64,000 bases of DNA from Cristatella mucedo (lineage: Eukaryota; Bryozoa; Phylactolaemata; Cristatellidae). The position numbers were made by a program, and so were the translations under genes. The notes below the pieces were generated by a model. That model was given only the letters and a program-made list of their open reading frames with translations, made no database searches and was not told the DNA's origin. Within the stretch, counting starts at the first letter, position 1; each line of letters starts with the position of its first letter. Below are positions 31,068-64,000 of the stretch, piece after piece. Location of the stretch: contig WPIO01000050.1 of NCBI GenBank assembly GCA_009760855.2, forward strand, positions 912,501-976,500, written 5' to 3'.

Positions 31068-31915
31068 TCACTGCTGGAGAAGCAGCAACCAAAGCTTAAT
31101 GACAAGCATCGGGTGAGCACAGCATGCGACAGGCTTTACGCAGCTCGTAGGATGGAGGCGTTCGTCTCGAAGTGGATCAAGCCAAGCCCACCCGCAGAGC
31201 GAGGCGAAAATGGGAAATGCACCGATGCAAAGTTCGGCAGACCTCACACGAAGCGACATAGCTCTATCAGAGCCGTTTCGGCTTGTTGCAGAGCTTGTAC
31301 AAGCCGCGTACGACAAAGGAAGTCGAGCCGTGCCAGGAGGAAAGTCTGCAAGGCGTCAAGCTTTTGCCAAGAGGCGAGAAGGCTGGCCCGAAGCAGGTTA
31401 AAGTCCCTTGCAGGAGAAGAGCAGGCCTGCTCTATTTCAGTCCTAGGCTGCCCGAGACCCTGCGGGGCTCCAAGGTAGGCCACTGACTCGGTCTCCGGCA
31501 GGTCGGGGATCTGCCTGTCATGTAGGGTGATTGAGGTGGGCGCGGCCTTCACACCCTTTCGGGCGACGGCACAGCACTTCGCTGGCCGGACCTGCATGCC
31601 CAGTGTCGATGCAGCCTGGTCAATTGCTGACACGAGGGCCTGAAGACCAGAAAACGTGCTTGAGAACAGGGCGAGGTCATTTACCTAGGCACACACCGAC
31701 AGGGAGGTTCCGACAAGCTGGAAACAGGATTCATGCATGGTAGCAGGCAGTCTGACAACCGGGTCCATCGCCAGATCAAAGAGGATTGGTGATAGAGGGT
31801 CGCCCTGCTGGACGTCGGCAGTCGTAGGAAATGCCACTGATGTCTCGTCGCTCACCCGAAGCTCCAGGAGCGATCCGGTATAGAGGCGCTCAGCAAACTT
31901 GCTGTAGAAGGGAGA
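31068..31915 (-). pseudogene. R2/NeSL-like non-LTR retrotransposon reverse transcriptase, broken
   Basis: On the minus strand, from about 31915 downward, the frame reads [20 protein letters not shown], then ADVQQGDPLSPILFDLAMDP, a textbook non-LTR reverse transcriptase motif. The catalytic Tyr-Ala-Asp-Asp site is ruined: a stop codon precedes Val-Asn-Asp-Leu-Ala-Leu-Phe (near 31680). Beyond it are the RT thumb-like motifs SAIDQAASTLGMQVRPAKCC and SVAYLGAP, typical of R2, NeSL and related elements, then the similarity fades near 31240. The 5' side is cut by the (TG)n(TA)n tract at 31918. It is dead. Clade assignment is from motif style only. Confidence 0.8.
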
Positions 31916-32810
<895 letters not shown>

Positions 32811-32844
32811 AGTGCATCGATGCTGCATCCAGCATCGATGCACT
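32811..32844. repeat. Perfect 15-bp inverted repeat, 4-nt loop
   Basis: AGTGCATCGATGCTG at 32811-32825 and its exact reverse complement at 32830-32844, with CATC between. Confidence 0.9.
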
Positions 32845-32874
32845 GTTGCTGGAGCTCGCTTCTCTAGGGTCGCT

Positions 32875-33420
32875 TCCTGCCGGTGCGAAACTGTAGTTTC
32901 AGTTTACTAACACACTGTGCAGCTATGCTTGCCTGCTGCCAAAGTCGCAACTGTCAAGCTGCACCGCTTCTCGATAGACCATCGATGCACAGCCCATCAA
33001 GCAGCAGAGCCCCTTCGATGTTCTCTCGGTCTGTCACTTGTAGGTCCCCCTCATGATCTGGCTCCGGTCAGCCAAGTCGAAACAACTTTCTAATGAGGCT
33101 TCTCCCAGCGAACCGCCAGCTCTTCTGACTCGACCTGTTCAGCTGTGTCTGTTAGCAGCATGAAATACTTTCGAGACCACACCTTCAGACCGGATGCTCC
33201 CAGAGCTTGGAGCTCACTCCCAACTGTCGTCAAGACATGCTGCACTGACTGGGCGACGTAAAAAAGCGAAAAATACTCAATTCCTTACAGCATGTACTCA
33301 TATTATGTTGATTGTCCTTTATTTACTCATGCGTGCTTACACAATGCACGTTATCACCAGCCAGTTGACATTATTCCTTTCGAGCATTTGTAAAAGGCCT
33401 AGAAAGCACGTAGCCATCCA
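32875..33420 (+). mobile_element. LINE-X C-terminal copy, strongly decayed
   Basis: Weak but ordered matches: CTTCTCGATAGACC after a Cys-rich segment, GTAGGTCCCCCTCATGATCT, GATGCTCCCAGAGCTTGGAG, and a tail GTAAAAGGCCTAGAAAGC. No frame survives. Confidence 0.45.
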
Positions 33421-33925
33421 AGGTAAGCTGCCCGTGAGTCAGGCTGAGGCCGGATCGAGGTGTGGCGTCCTAAGTTAACCGGGCCAAAACTCGGCCTTGG
33501 TAGCCTCGGTCTGCAGCCAAATGTGAAGCATCCTGCTCCTGATCGAGTGATTCGCTGTACGCGTTTTCTAGTGCTCGCTGTCCTATTTATGGACAACCAA
33601 AAAACGGAAGGGTCGAGGACCAATAATATTAATACAATAAGACATTGGCACGGTACCTTCAGAGTACCGGAGGCACCCGACAGGCGGTTTTCGCTGCACG
33701 GTCACCCTTGGCTCTTAGCTGCAATTAATCGTTTGCCATTCCCACTCAGACCTTGGTCGTATGCATCTTATCACCCGAATTGGGTGCTACGAAAAGATTG
33801 TCTATGTCAACCCCCTGGAGAAGCCACCGTGTTAAAAACGTAGGACATTCCTGGCTCAATCGAGCGTCTTCCTTGAGCTGGCATGCGGCTGCATTATGCT
33901 AGACAAAGTGGGTCGTTATCAAAGC

Positions 33926-34030
33926 ATAATAATAGTAATAATAATACTAATAGTGCACTTGATAAAGCGCCCTCAGATAACTCAATCTTTCTCTAGGTGT
34001 TTTACATTATCGAGCAAGAGAAACAGCTAT
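33926..34030 (-). mobile_element. LINE-X 3' end fragment
   Basis: An ATT-type tail, then ACTTGATAAAGCGCCCTCAG and CTCTAGGTGTTTTACATT: the inverted LINE-X hairpin with substitutions in one arm. Confidence 0.7.
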
Positions 34031-34317
34031 TACAATTTTTCGTTTATACTTTGAGTAAGAATAATACAATGCCACTTTCTCTAAATTACTCTACAATCAA
34101 TTGTAGCTTTAATAATCTGGATAATAATAGTGTTATTAAGTCTTGTGCATAGTGAATGGCTAGGATAATTCGTAATTTATTCCTATGCTGTTTAAGTGTC
34201 CCTGTTGCATACTATGGTCTTAGCCCAGAGGAAAGAAACCCTGTGTTCCAGTCCTATAGCCAGTTTTCGTTGCCTAATTCAGACCAGGGAACGAGATCCG
34301 CTAAGGCTCGTCTGCGG

Positions 34318-34450
34318 CTTTAATAATAATATTAATAATAGTAATATTAATACACTTGATAAAGCGCCCTCAGAGAACTCAATCTTTCTCTAGGTGTTTC
34401 ACATTTGCTGCAAAGAGAAATGCAATTGAATGGTGAGTAATATCATGCTT
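34318..34450 (-). mobile_element. LINE-X 3' end fragment
   Basis: A second inverted LINE-X hairpin within 400 bp, with TAATAATAATATTAATAATA tail, TAAAGCGCCCTCAGAGAACT and GTGTTTCACATTTGCTGC. Confidence 0.7.
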
Positions 34451-34949
34451 GCATTAAGCGTTAGAATCAATTACTATCTGCCACTACTACATGAACTCTG
34501 ACCCAGAGCTTCCACTGCGCTCAGACACAGTGGCTGCTCCCCGCTTTTTACCGAGTTCTATCTTCTGCCTCTGCAGCATTGGCTCGTAGTGCCACCAAGC
34601 GATAAGCTCCGTTCTATTCCTCTGCTGAGGCGAGGAGACCGTTGGCGATGGTGCGCGAGCATGCTGCTTCTGCTAGTGTAATTAGTGCAGCACCGGCCAC
34701 TAATGTATGCCCCACCTGCAGCAGGTGGTTGAGCAATTGACTCGGTGCAGCTTCTGGCCTTGGATGTAAGGATGTGGCCCGCCACAGATGCACTCCTCCT
34801 TCTGCGGCGAGTCAGCCAGCTCGTACATGTACCCGTTGAGGGAATACAGATCTCTCGTTACCGCTAACGTTCGCCTGCTCGTATCTCCGTGAGACTCCAC
34901 AAGAACAGCTGCTGCCGGAGCAGCAGTCACAAAACATCGGCAGAAGCTT

Positions 34950-35275
34950 AGGCACTACAGGTCCTAGAATGTTGAGTTCACTTCCACAATTCTTACGCAA
35001 GGACAACAATTCTCCTGCTACCGACTATGGCTAATCCTTTCCAGAGGTCCTGAGCTGCTACTTCCATGCCACTCACTACCTCAACTGCTCTCCTGACTCT
35101 ACTATGCTTCCCACTTTCTCTTTGGTGCTCGAGATGAAGTCTGTTGGCTACCAAATGCGTACCGAAAGCCGCTTAGGCTGTGAGCCTGCTATACAAAACT
35201 CCCCTGCGTAACATCCACATGGTCTTTGTGGCTTTGAGGAGTTACAGACGGAGATAAATTACATTACATTACTCT
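34950..35275 (+). mobile_element. LINE-Y 3' end copy
   Basis: Peptide fragments SLPQFLRKDNNSPATDYG, LLLPCHSLPQ and TMLPTFSLVLEMKSVGYQMR followed by the AACATCCACATGGTCTTTGT tail and GAGATAAATTACATTACATT. Confidence 0.75.
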
Positions 35276-35477
35276 TGCTCGACAATTCGCCATTTGGCTG
35301 CAAGCCGAGGCCGAGCCTTGGTGGTGCCACTTTGGAGCACTGAGACCACCGTTAGCAGAATTGAAGCAGAGCATTGGGTTAGCACTCCACAAGCATATCC
35401 ACAGATAATAGTCAAAGCTGTTAGCTCTGCTGCCGAGTCTCTAGGATGCTTGCATCTCTCAGGCTCATACGGTCAAG

Positions 35478-35632
35478 CCCAGTGGTTCGGCTGGCGCTCA
35501 CACCTTGACCAAGGTCAAGTTGAATGAGTACATTTGATGGCTGAGGTCGTGGGCTCGAGCCACGTGGTACAAGTGAAGTACTTTAATAGAGATTAAGCTC
35601 TCTTAAAGAACAATGCAAGTGAATTACTGTAC
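35478..35632 (+). mobile_element. SINE-B copy
   Basis: AGCCCAGTGGTTCGGCTGGC head, GTCGTGGGCTCGAGCCACGT, then GTGAAGTACTTTAATAGAGA and TAAGCTCTCTTAAAGAACAA. Confidence 0.75.
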
Positions 35633-35729
35633 TACTCTGATTGCTTAGCAAGCCTACTATTGTGGACTTGCACGAAACACTTCTTACCCGTAGTTAGTCC
35701 AATATTGCCTACATCATCGGCGAACTGGC

Positions 35730-36862
35730 ACACTTGCCGTCGGCCAACTCGCACATGAACATAAGAAGAGTAATCTTGCCCACTCTCCTTCAAGTCATCA
35801 CGTTTTCGAGGCTATTCATACGTTACCCTGAGTTTCAGGGTCCATCTTGTATTGATCACATCCACACATGGATGGCAGCAAATTTTCTAAAACTAAACGA
35901 TTATAAAACCAACTTACTATTCATAGGCAAACCCAGTGTGATTCAGAAATTGGAAAGGCTTACTCTCAAAATTGGCTTTGCCAGCAAATCTCTAGTTGAA
36001 TGAGCTCGAAATCTAGGTGTCATATTCCAAAGCGACCTCTCGTTAGACGACCATATCAGCTCAACAGTCAAATCTACCTATTTTCAGCTTCATAACATTG
36101 CTAAAATTCGGGCTTGTTTAGATAAGGATACCACGTCCAAGTTAGTCCATGCATTCGTGACATTCCGTCTCGACTTCTGCAACTCACTGCTTACTGGCCT
36201 ACCAGCATGTGCGATCAGGCGATTGCAGCTGGTGCAAAACTCTGCTGCTAGGCTTGTCTGTCGTGAGCGTCGCAGCTGCCACATTACTCCACTTCTTGCC
36301 GACCTGCACTGGCTACCGGTCAAGCAACGGATTGAATTCAAGGTTTTGTCGCTCACTTTTAGGTCCCTTAATTCTATGGCTCCAGCCAATCTCTCAGATA
36401 TACTACCCCATCAGGCCAAGCATCGTACCACCAGCTTTTCGGAATCCAACAGTCTAGAAATACCTCGTACAAACCTCAAATCATTTGGAGACCGTGCATT
36501 TAGTTCGTATGCTCCCAAAGCCTGGAACTCCATCCCGACCTGCTTCAGAACGTCCCCTGACCTGACCACATTTAAAAGGAACTTAAAACACACCTATTTA
36601 GGACAGCATTTAGTGGGTCCCTGTGATTCGTCCTTCATTTGCTTATGAGTACTAACACTGTGCATGCTGCCACTAACCACATTTGCATTCTGAGCCTGTG
36701 CATATCACCCCTAACCATATTATTCATTTTGTTTGATTTTCAAGCATGATTTTACTTACAATATAATTCCATTTCCCTTTGCAGCAAATGTAAAGCGCCT
36801 ATAAAGAGATTAATTTCTCTGGGGGCGCTTTATCAAGTGCATTATTATTATATTTATTATTA
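35730..36862 (+). mobile_element. LINE-X copy, the most intact one
   Basis: This reads IHTWMAANFLKLNDYKTNLL, FIGKPSVIQKLERLTLKIGF, one stop at 36001, then ARNLGVIFQSDLSLDDHISS, then the open frame 36157-36648 with [40 protein letters not shown] and [20 protein letters not shown]. This is the C-terminal half of a CR1/L2-like LINE protein after the catalytic motif. The 3' end has a strong hairpin (TAAAGCGCC at 36791-36799 pairing with GGCGCTTTA at 36824-36832) and an ATT tail. The upstream end is truncated. Confidence 0.88.
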
Positions 36863-37714
36863 TCCTAAAGAAGGTTTAAAGCAGTTTCAGTTGATAAGAA
36901 ACGTTCCGTTTCCACTTCCGGAGCAGCAGCACTCGTCCGAGGGGGGCCAGCCGAGAGCGGTGCAGCTGTAAAGTGTCCTGCATTAGTTTTCGGTAAGTCT
37001 GTTCCTTTTTCAAAATTGTACTGCCAAGGAACACCTCTAGTTACTTTATGCCTTCTTACTGTCAAAACTGTTTCGGAGAGTGCTCAGTAGTTTGGTCAAA
37101 ATCGGCTAATTGAAAATTGATGCTAGAAAATGAACGGTACGGTCACTTGCCTTAGGATTAAGCAACGTATCAGTAACGTAATTACCAAATAGTCCCGTTT
37201 CGCCTATTGCTACAGGGATTTAGATGAATTCCGTCATGTCTTATTTCCTGAACTTCTTCCATTATGGGGCGTACTTTGCTCGGTTCTAATGCGTTCTGGT
37301 AACTCCCCTTTTTTATAGTCATATGAATAATAACCTGACCAACGGACCAACTCAAATGCCCATACTTATAGAAGCACGCACGAAAGATAAGCTGACCTAA
37401 CGCCGTCAAAAATATTTAATGGTGGTGTTGCACAGCACTCTCAGCTTAACGGTCGGGGCAAACGCACGCCAGTATAAGCCTACAATAACTTAAAAGTAAT
37501 AGCATCTTAAAACTAGTTTTGAATCAAAACTGTAGCAATGTATCTCTAATAATGTTTCGAAAATGTAAAATAATAATACTTAGCACAATTGTAGCTCCTC
37601 AAAAGAGCAAATCTTCCATTCGCAAATGGCATATGCTAAACTGTAAGCGTTTAAAGTGGTTAACGATAACATGCATACTTTCTGATTGTATGGTCACTCA
37701 TAGGACTGCTATAA

Positions 37715-37800
37715 TAACAGTAATAATAATATTATTAAATTTGATATAGCGTCCTCAGAGAACTCAATTTTTCCTAGGCACGTTACATTTCCTCCGAGAT
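37715..37800 (-). mobile_element. LINE-X 3' end fragment
   Basis: An inverted hairpin with substitutions (ATAGCGTCCTCAGAGAACTC, CTAGGCACGTTACATTTCC) after an AATAATAATATTATTAA tail. Confidence 0.65.
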
Positions 37801-38104
37801 GCAAGCAAATGCTGTGTGTAGGATCCGGACGTTACGGTCATTCTGGATGCAGGACTGCGCCTCTGTTGTGGATCCCTTCAAGGCGTCAGCAGTCGACAGA
37901 GATTAGGTTCTAGCCTCTGTGAGAGTGGACCTGAAGGCGCATTCTGCAAAGGATTCAACATTGATTTGATGTGCAATCCGGGTGCCAGAGTCCAGAGAAA
38001 TATTGTTAAGAGGTAAAGACTGTAAAGGCAGGATGTAGGACAGGCCTACCAGAGCAGCCCCGAGTCTTGTCCTTGACCCAGCACTTGACACTAGCTCTTA
38101 TTAG

Positions 38105-38262
38105 ATGTCTCAGCCCACGGGTAAAGCGCTAGCTACTCAGACATCCCAGGTCAGGGGTTGTAGTCCTGAAAGGAGGTGATTCCAATTGTTCACTACGAGC
38201 GGTGGTGACAGCCAAAGAGGCTCTTCTGCTGCTATGCAACTGAGACTGGTAATCAGCTAGCC
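38105..38262 (+). mobile_element. SINE-A relative
   Basis: ACTACGAGCGGTGGTGACAG, CTCTTCTGCTGCTATGCAAC and ACTGGTAATCAGCTAGC match the SINE-A body; the head is diverged. Confidence 0.6.
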
Positions 38263-38667
38263 TTTAACTTTAATCTTTAATGATAGGAGAGGAAATAAAT
38301 CGATTGTCAGAAGAATATTCGGACATAAAGTCGATGCAATATTCAGGCAGGAGCCAGTGCAGGTCTCTGACGAGTAATGTAGATTGCAGTTGCTTCCTTT
38401 GTGGGGGAAAAGCCTGGTTGCTCAGTTTTGCACCGTCTGTTGGCGTCTTATTGCACAGGCAGGAAGACCTGCGAGTAATAAGCTGCAGAAGTCTAGACAG
38501 GATTTCAGGAATCCTTGGAAAATCTTGGCAGAGGTTTAATTGTATGAGCAGACCCACATTTTTTGAAAAGTCAAGTAGCTGAAAGTGGGTATACTTGGCT
38601 GGGGAGCTGTCATCTGGCGGTTGGTCACTTTTGAGCAAAATAGACCTACACTGATATCGTGCAGATG

Positions 38668-38673
38668 TTTATT
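38668..38673 (-). terminator. Candidate FRRS1 poly(A) signal
   Basis: TTTATT on the plus strand (AATAAA on the minus strand) lies 176 bp beyond the candidate FRRS1 stop, a normal 3' UTR distance. Confidence 0.45.
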
Positions 38674-38848
38674 CTAATTTCACGATGCGTAGTAGAGCAA
38701 AAGAGAATATTTGCTTAATGCATAGCAGATTTAATCATCTCATTCAATCTACTGGCATGCCTTATAGCCACAGTTGAATTTGACAGACATACACGATGGT
38801 GTTCATTTAGTAAGCAATCGTATGTAAGCTTCACGGCATCGAAGCTCT

Positions 38849-60011
<21,163 letters not shown>

Positions 60012-60564
60012 CTGCCGAAGGAGCAGAGAATGGGCGTTGTCACGCGACAGCAGCGCCTCGCGAAAGGTGCAACCGAGCGCACCATCCAGTGCGCCGCCGC
60101 ACAGTCGGAGGCGAGTGGGAAGGCGCACGATAAAATGCCGCTATAAGCTACAAACGCCGCTGCGCACGTCTTGAGTTTGAACACGATTCAAAAAATTTGC
60201 GATGGGCTCTAGCATCGACAGACGACCGAACTTTCGGAATAATAAGTGGTGGTTGATGAATTTATCCCCCATGTGGTTACCCGTGGTTTCGTCCTGTTAA
60301 TCGGATAAATATCACTGGATCTCCATCTGCCGATGTCTGTCAACACCCAGTAGTAAACACTGAACGTCTACAGATGACATTTTGGAGGCAGTAGATGTTT
60401 GATCATTTGTTTGAGTATGCATGCCCAAATTGTGTGAGCACTGCTACTTGGCTGACCACAGAGGAATGAAGCACGGAGATCATTATCTTGAAATGTACTT
60501 TCTTGCATGGGATTTCACGACTATTTGGGACATAGCAAAGATTTCGTCGATACCTCTCTCTTCT
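60012..60564. other. Upstream of first recognised FRRS1 exon
   Basis: A minus frame here has a hydrophobic start (FKLKTCAAAFVAYSGILSCA) but begins at a GTG after a stop, is out of frame with the Reeler exon and has no ATG, so it is not called as the signal peptide. Confidence 0.4.
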
Positions 60565-60575
60565 TTCTCTCCCCC

Positions 60576-60618
<43 letters not shown>

Positions 60619-60627
60619 ATCTCTCCA

Positions 60628-60705
<78 letters not shown>

Positions 60706-60732
60706 TCCCCCTTTCTCTCTCTCTCGATCTCT
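60565..60732. repeat. (CT)n microsatellite
   Basis: CT units with CCC and TTT interruptions, upstream of the first recognised FRRS1 exon. Confidence 0.95.
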
Positions 60733-61004
60733 TGATCTCCTACTCTCTCTGTCAAATCCTCAGCGGATTAATCTCTCTCAATTCGATGCAGCACCTCAAT
60801 GTCTGCATACAAGCCTGCCACGAGTGACCAAAAATTCATCTGCCAATCAAAAAAGGCCAGCAGCCCTCAAGATCCTATTCTCGCTGTCCTATTTGTGCGA
60901 TGCAAACATCTGCTCCTGTCATTCGTAGATAACGAAATAAATCTGACGGTAATATCGAGATGTGTTCCTCCCTGCAGCTTTGAAAAAGGCAATTGTTAGG
61001 TCAC

Positions 61005-61600
61005 TAATTAAGGAAACAACACTAAGCCCAGACTACTTGAACTTCCGCTCAATTTGCCTCCTACGAAATACTTTGGAACAGGAGTGACCGACTAGCTAAA
61101 CTTGTTAATTCAAACTTCTAAACTAGCGAGTCAGTTCCAATAAGGTTTTAGAGCTTATCACCCCGCTGATTAAGCTTTGGTTCGGCTGTACACGAACTTA
61201 TCAGGAATACATATTAAGATGAGTGTCTTCACTTTTCTTGTTGGATCTTTCGGCAGCTTTTGATACTGGAGATAGCCAAGTCCTTCTCGAGCGTTTTCAA
61301 CTTGCCCGGGCATCACTGGCACTGCGCTGCTACTGTTTAGATCATATCTCATTGAGTCTTCAGAGCAATGATATCAACGCGTGATTCGTCCTTTGTGTGA
61401 CTATGCTGACACTGTGCATGCTGCCACTAACCATATTCGCATGCTGACCCTGCACATGTCACCTCTAACCACATTCTTCTTGTTAACATTATGCATGCTA
61501 CCACTAATTATATGATCATGCTTCCATTAGAGCATATGTTAAGTGCCTGGAAAAAGATATTGTTTTCTGAGGGCGTTATATCATGTATTATTGCTGGTAC
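61005..61600 (+). mobile_element. LINE-X RT fragment fused to a 3' tail
   Basis: RT pieces in mixed frames: IKETTLSPDYLNFRSICLL, PGITGTALLLFRSYLIESS. At about 61380 the sequence switches to the LINE-X 3' region (CGTGATTCGTCCTTTGTGTG, CATGCTGCCACTAACCATAT) and hairpin at 61540-61590. An internal deletion of roughly the C-terminal domain is implied. Confidence 0.72.
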
Positions 61601-61699
61601 TATCATTAGTGATGCCATGGAGATCATCTTCGGAATCACTAGAGTGACAAATACCATTTATCTATGTGCACTGTCCTCTTTTCACAAATTAAACTCCCC

Positions 61700-62775
61700 C
61701 CCTTGCAGATACCGATATTATCACCTAGCACAATTTAGGCTTTCACTTCCATGTCGTTGACACACAGCTGTACCTATGTCTTGATCCCTCCCAGCCTGTA
61801 AGCACTCCAAACTCTCTCATCTTCCTTGTTGCACGTGTTGATTACGCCCGCACACGAAAGGCATCGAACTTACAAATTGAATCACGATAAAGCCAAGTTA
61901 CTAGTTACCTGTATGGAAAAATCTAATGTAACTTAGAAATAGGAAATCCTAAGACTTCAAATTGGCTCTACCAGCCTAAATGTCATAGCATGTGCACAAA
62001 ATGTAGATTTCCCACATCAGTTCCACAGTCTAGCCTGGATACTTTCAGCAAGTTGGCATTCCAAAAATGTGAACCTGCTTAGAAATGGATACAATATCCA
62101 AGTTTGTACATGCACTTGTGACATCACGCCTCGACTTATGTTGCCACTAATTTCCGCTCTACCGGCCAGCACAATCAAGCGTTGGTAGTTGGTGCAGAAC
62201 TCTGCCGCTAGACGGCTAAATTGTGAGTGCAGCAAATATCAGATTGCATCACTTCACACCAATCTGCACTTGCCCCAAATCAAGCGGGGTACTGACTTCC
62301 AAGGTTTGTCCCTCCCTTTTAGGTCCCGGAATTGTCTGGCTGCAACCTACTAAGTAGAGCTACACCCCAACCAGGCTAGGTATCGTACTACACGCTCTTC
62401 TGGCTCAAATAATCTAGTTGTGCCTCGAACTAACCACACAGTTTTGGAGACCATGACTTTAGTTCAAATTCATCCAAAGCCCGGAACTCACTTCCGACTG
62501 ACCTCATGAAATCTCGTGGCTTTATTTCACTTACGAATAAGCTAAATACGCACCTGCTTCTCCAAGCAATAGCCGTGTTCTTGAGATTTTTCCGTTTTAG
62601 CCCGTGGTTGATGGCGCTGTGCATGTTACCACTAACCATATTATGCATGGCAACACCGTGCACGTTATCACTAACCATTCCATCATGCTTCCTTTACATC
62701 ATATATAAAGTTTCTAGAAAGTCGCTAATGTCACTATATATATTCAAAATAACAATTATTATTATTATTACAAGT
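61700..62775 (+). mobile_element. LINE-X RT to 3' end, decayed
   Basis: Catalytic-region remnant FHFHVVDTQLYLCLDPSQPV near 61735-61790, then post-RT and C-terminal remnants (TTCACACCAATCTGCACTTG, CCCGGAACTCACTTCCGACT) and an ATT-rich end. All frames are broken. Confidence 0.72.
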
Positions 62776-63849
62776 ATAAATAGAACCGATTAAAATTATT
62801 AATATAATAAAGTAATAAAATTATTAATTATGATGTAGAATTTTTGCCGATTTCTTTTAATACTTGAATGATATCAAATTAGGGGACATGTCAACATTTT
62901 TTGGTCTGAGGTGATTACGTGCTCAAGGACTTATAAAAGCAGTTGCATGACAAAAATACGACAAGGTAACTGTTATTTGGATAATGCACAAACTATTTTG
63001 ACTTTACAGTTTTCCCTGAATGATCGTGGAAATCTTTACAATAAGTGACGCATCGATATCTGAAGAAATCCTTAGGAAAAGCTTGGTTAATCCATAGCTA
63101 ATTGAAACAACCGATCGCAGAACTGTGACCCCCAGTGCTCCATCAGCAGTTGGTGTCTGCTTGTGGCCATGTTTAAGGTAGTGCTGCTCGCAAAACTCAA
63201 ACGACTGGGGTGTGATCGTGCTGCTAGTTATGGTTAAAGAACCGGTGTGCAATCGAGGTTAACCCCTCTTAAAAAAAAGAAAATGACCCTGAGGCATTCT
63301 ATTAATGCACCGGCTGCATCTATTTGTTGCCATCATTTGCTAGCTACCGAGAGCTTAGTCGTTCAGTCGCCTCCAATTATAAGCCGCCTGTAGCTGGTGC
63401 TAAGTCACACTGGAACTTTTTTCTGAACAATCTTATCAACTGACCAGTAGCGTCGGCTGACGCACCTGCGTCCTAGATTACGGACAGCGGGCGATGAGGA
63501 CAGGCCTTAGCTGGTTCACAACCTGCCCAAGGGCGGCATTGCCGGGTACACGTTGGGTTCACATGCTCAATAGCGGAGATCCAAAGCGATGCAGAGCTGC
63601 TGGGCTCCATCGTTCCAGGACACCCGGCCGCCGTGCTGCTGAATCGGAAAGTAAAAAGAGGTCTCGGTCGGCTGCGGGAGTCAAGGTCAAGGTACAGGAC
63701 GGGCCTCGGTGTGTGGGAAGCAACTCAATTCCTGGTGACGCTACCGGGCTTTCGCTTGGCCTAACTTTGATCAGTCACCAACACTTACGTATTATTGCAC
63801 CACAATTAGCCTCTCTAATTCAGGTAGTATACGGCACAGCCTGCGTAAT
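62776..63849. other. Nothing recognised
   Basis: AT-rich at first, moderately GC-rich after 63400. No exon with motif support was found for the missing FRRS1 5' end. Confidence 0.45.
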
Positions 63850-64000
63850 TCGTAGAGACCTGATGCTCGTAACGTGCCTAAACTTATTAGTTGTGGGAAA
63901 ACCAAGTGCGATTCAGAAATTGAAAAATCTGACGCTCAAAGACGGCTCCGCCAGCACATTTCCTCTTAAGCTGCACAACATCTCGGTGTCATATGTCAAA
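63850..64000 (+). mobile_element. LINE-X fragment running off the window
   Basis: GGAAAACCAAGTGCGATTCA encodes GKPSAIQKLKNLTLKDGS, homologous to GKPSVIQKLERLTLKIG of the copy at 35730. It continues past the window edge. Confidence 0.7.

Larger units (their letters stand above)
36863..38848. other. Intergenic between STIM and FRRS1 3' ends
   Basis: Apart from the LINE-X tail (37715), SINE-A relative (38105) and the FRRS1 poly(A) signal nothing is seen. 38280-38640 resembles antisense LINE C-terminal code (GGAGCCAGTGCAGGTCTCTG) but is too decayed to call. Confidence 0.45.

Noticed and set aside
36157..36648. 163-codon plus frame as a host gene
   Set aside because: Clearly LINE-X C-terminal code with the element's 3' hairpin downstream.
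36791..36832. Strong hairpin plus T/A tract as a transcription terminator
   Set aside because: Repeated at LINE-X and SINE-B ends in both orientations; it is a retrotransposon tail.

Overview
This window looks like nuclear DNA of an invertebrate animal. The evidence is spliced genes with GT-AG introns of roughly 0.2-7 kb, metazoan gene families (STIM, Reeler/DOMON/cytochrome b561 reductase), long microsatellites, tRNA-derived SINEs and many decayed non-LTR retrotransposon copies. I cannot name the phylum from sequence alone. There are no bacterial operons, CRISPR arrays or rRNA genes. Most long open frames in the window are microsatellite translations or retrotransposon debris; the real genes are split into exons of 87-331 bp.

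Plus strand, 4343-29721: the 3' nine exons of a stromal interaction molecule (STIM) gene, the ER calcium sensor that opens Orai channels. Every splice phase agrees. Joined, the exons encode 490 residues covering the SAM domain, transmembrane helix, CC1, the Orai-activating SOAR/CAD region, an acidic inhibitory segment and a Ser-rich tail, ending in a stop and followed by a poly(A) signal at 30602. The signal peptide and EF-hand exons were not found and probably lie upstream of the window.

Minus strand, 60011 down to 38849: twelve exons of a ferric-chelate reductase 1 (FRRS1/SDR2)-type gene with Reeler, DOMON and cytochrome b561 domains. They total 584 residues plus a stop, again with all phases agreeing and with one GC-AG intron. 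The signal-peptide exon was not found. The last exon is less certain but has the right phase and a downstream AATAAA. The two genes are tail to tail, about 9 kb apart.

The rest is accessory DNA. One LINE family (called LINE-X here, CR1/L2-like C-terminus, 3' hairpin plus ATT tail) is present in about twenty fragments, some nested inside each other. A second LINE family (LINE-Y) has about ten 3' fragments. A minus-strand R2/NeSL-like reverse transcriptase pseudogene lies at 31068-31915. There are two tRNA-derived SINE families; SINE-B carries the same 3' hairpin as LINE-X, which suggests LINE-X mobilises it. A 200-bp LTR-like element occurs twice in FRRS1 introns. Simple repeats include (CT)n, (GA)n, (TA)n, a 16-bp polypyrimidine minisatellite, and a 16-bp minisatellite interrupted by a SINE.

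I see no wholly new multi-gene system. The most interesting items are the SINE/LINE shared tail, the repeated TATA+AATAAA element, a possible truncating alternative splice in STIM, and residue changes in the STIM Orai-activating region.
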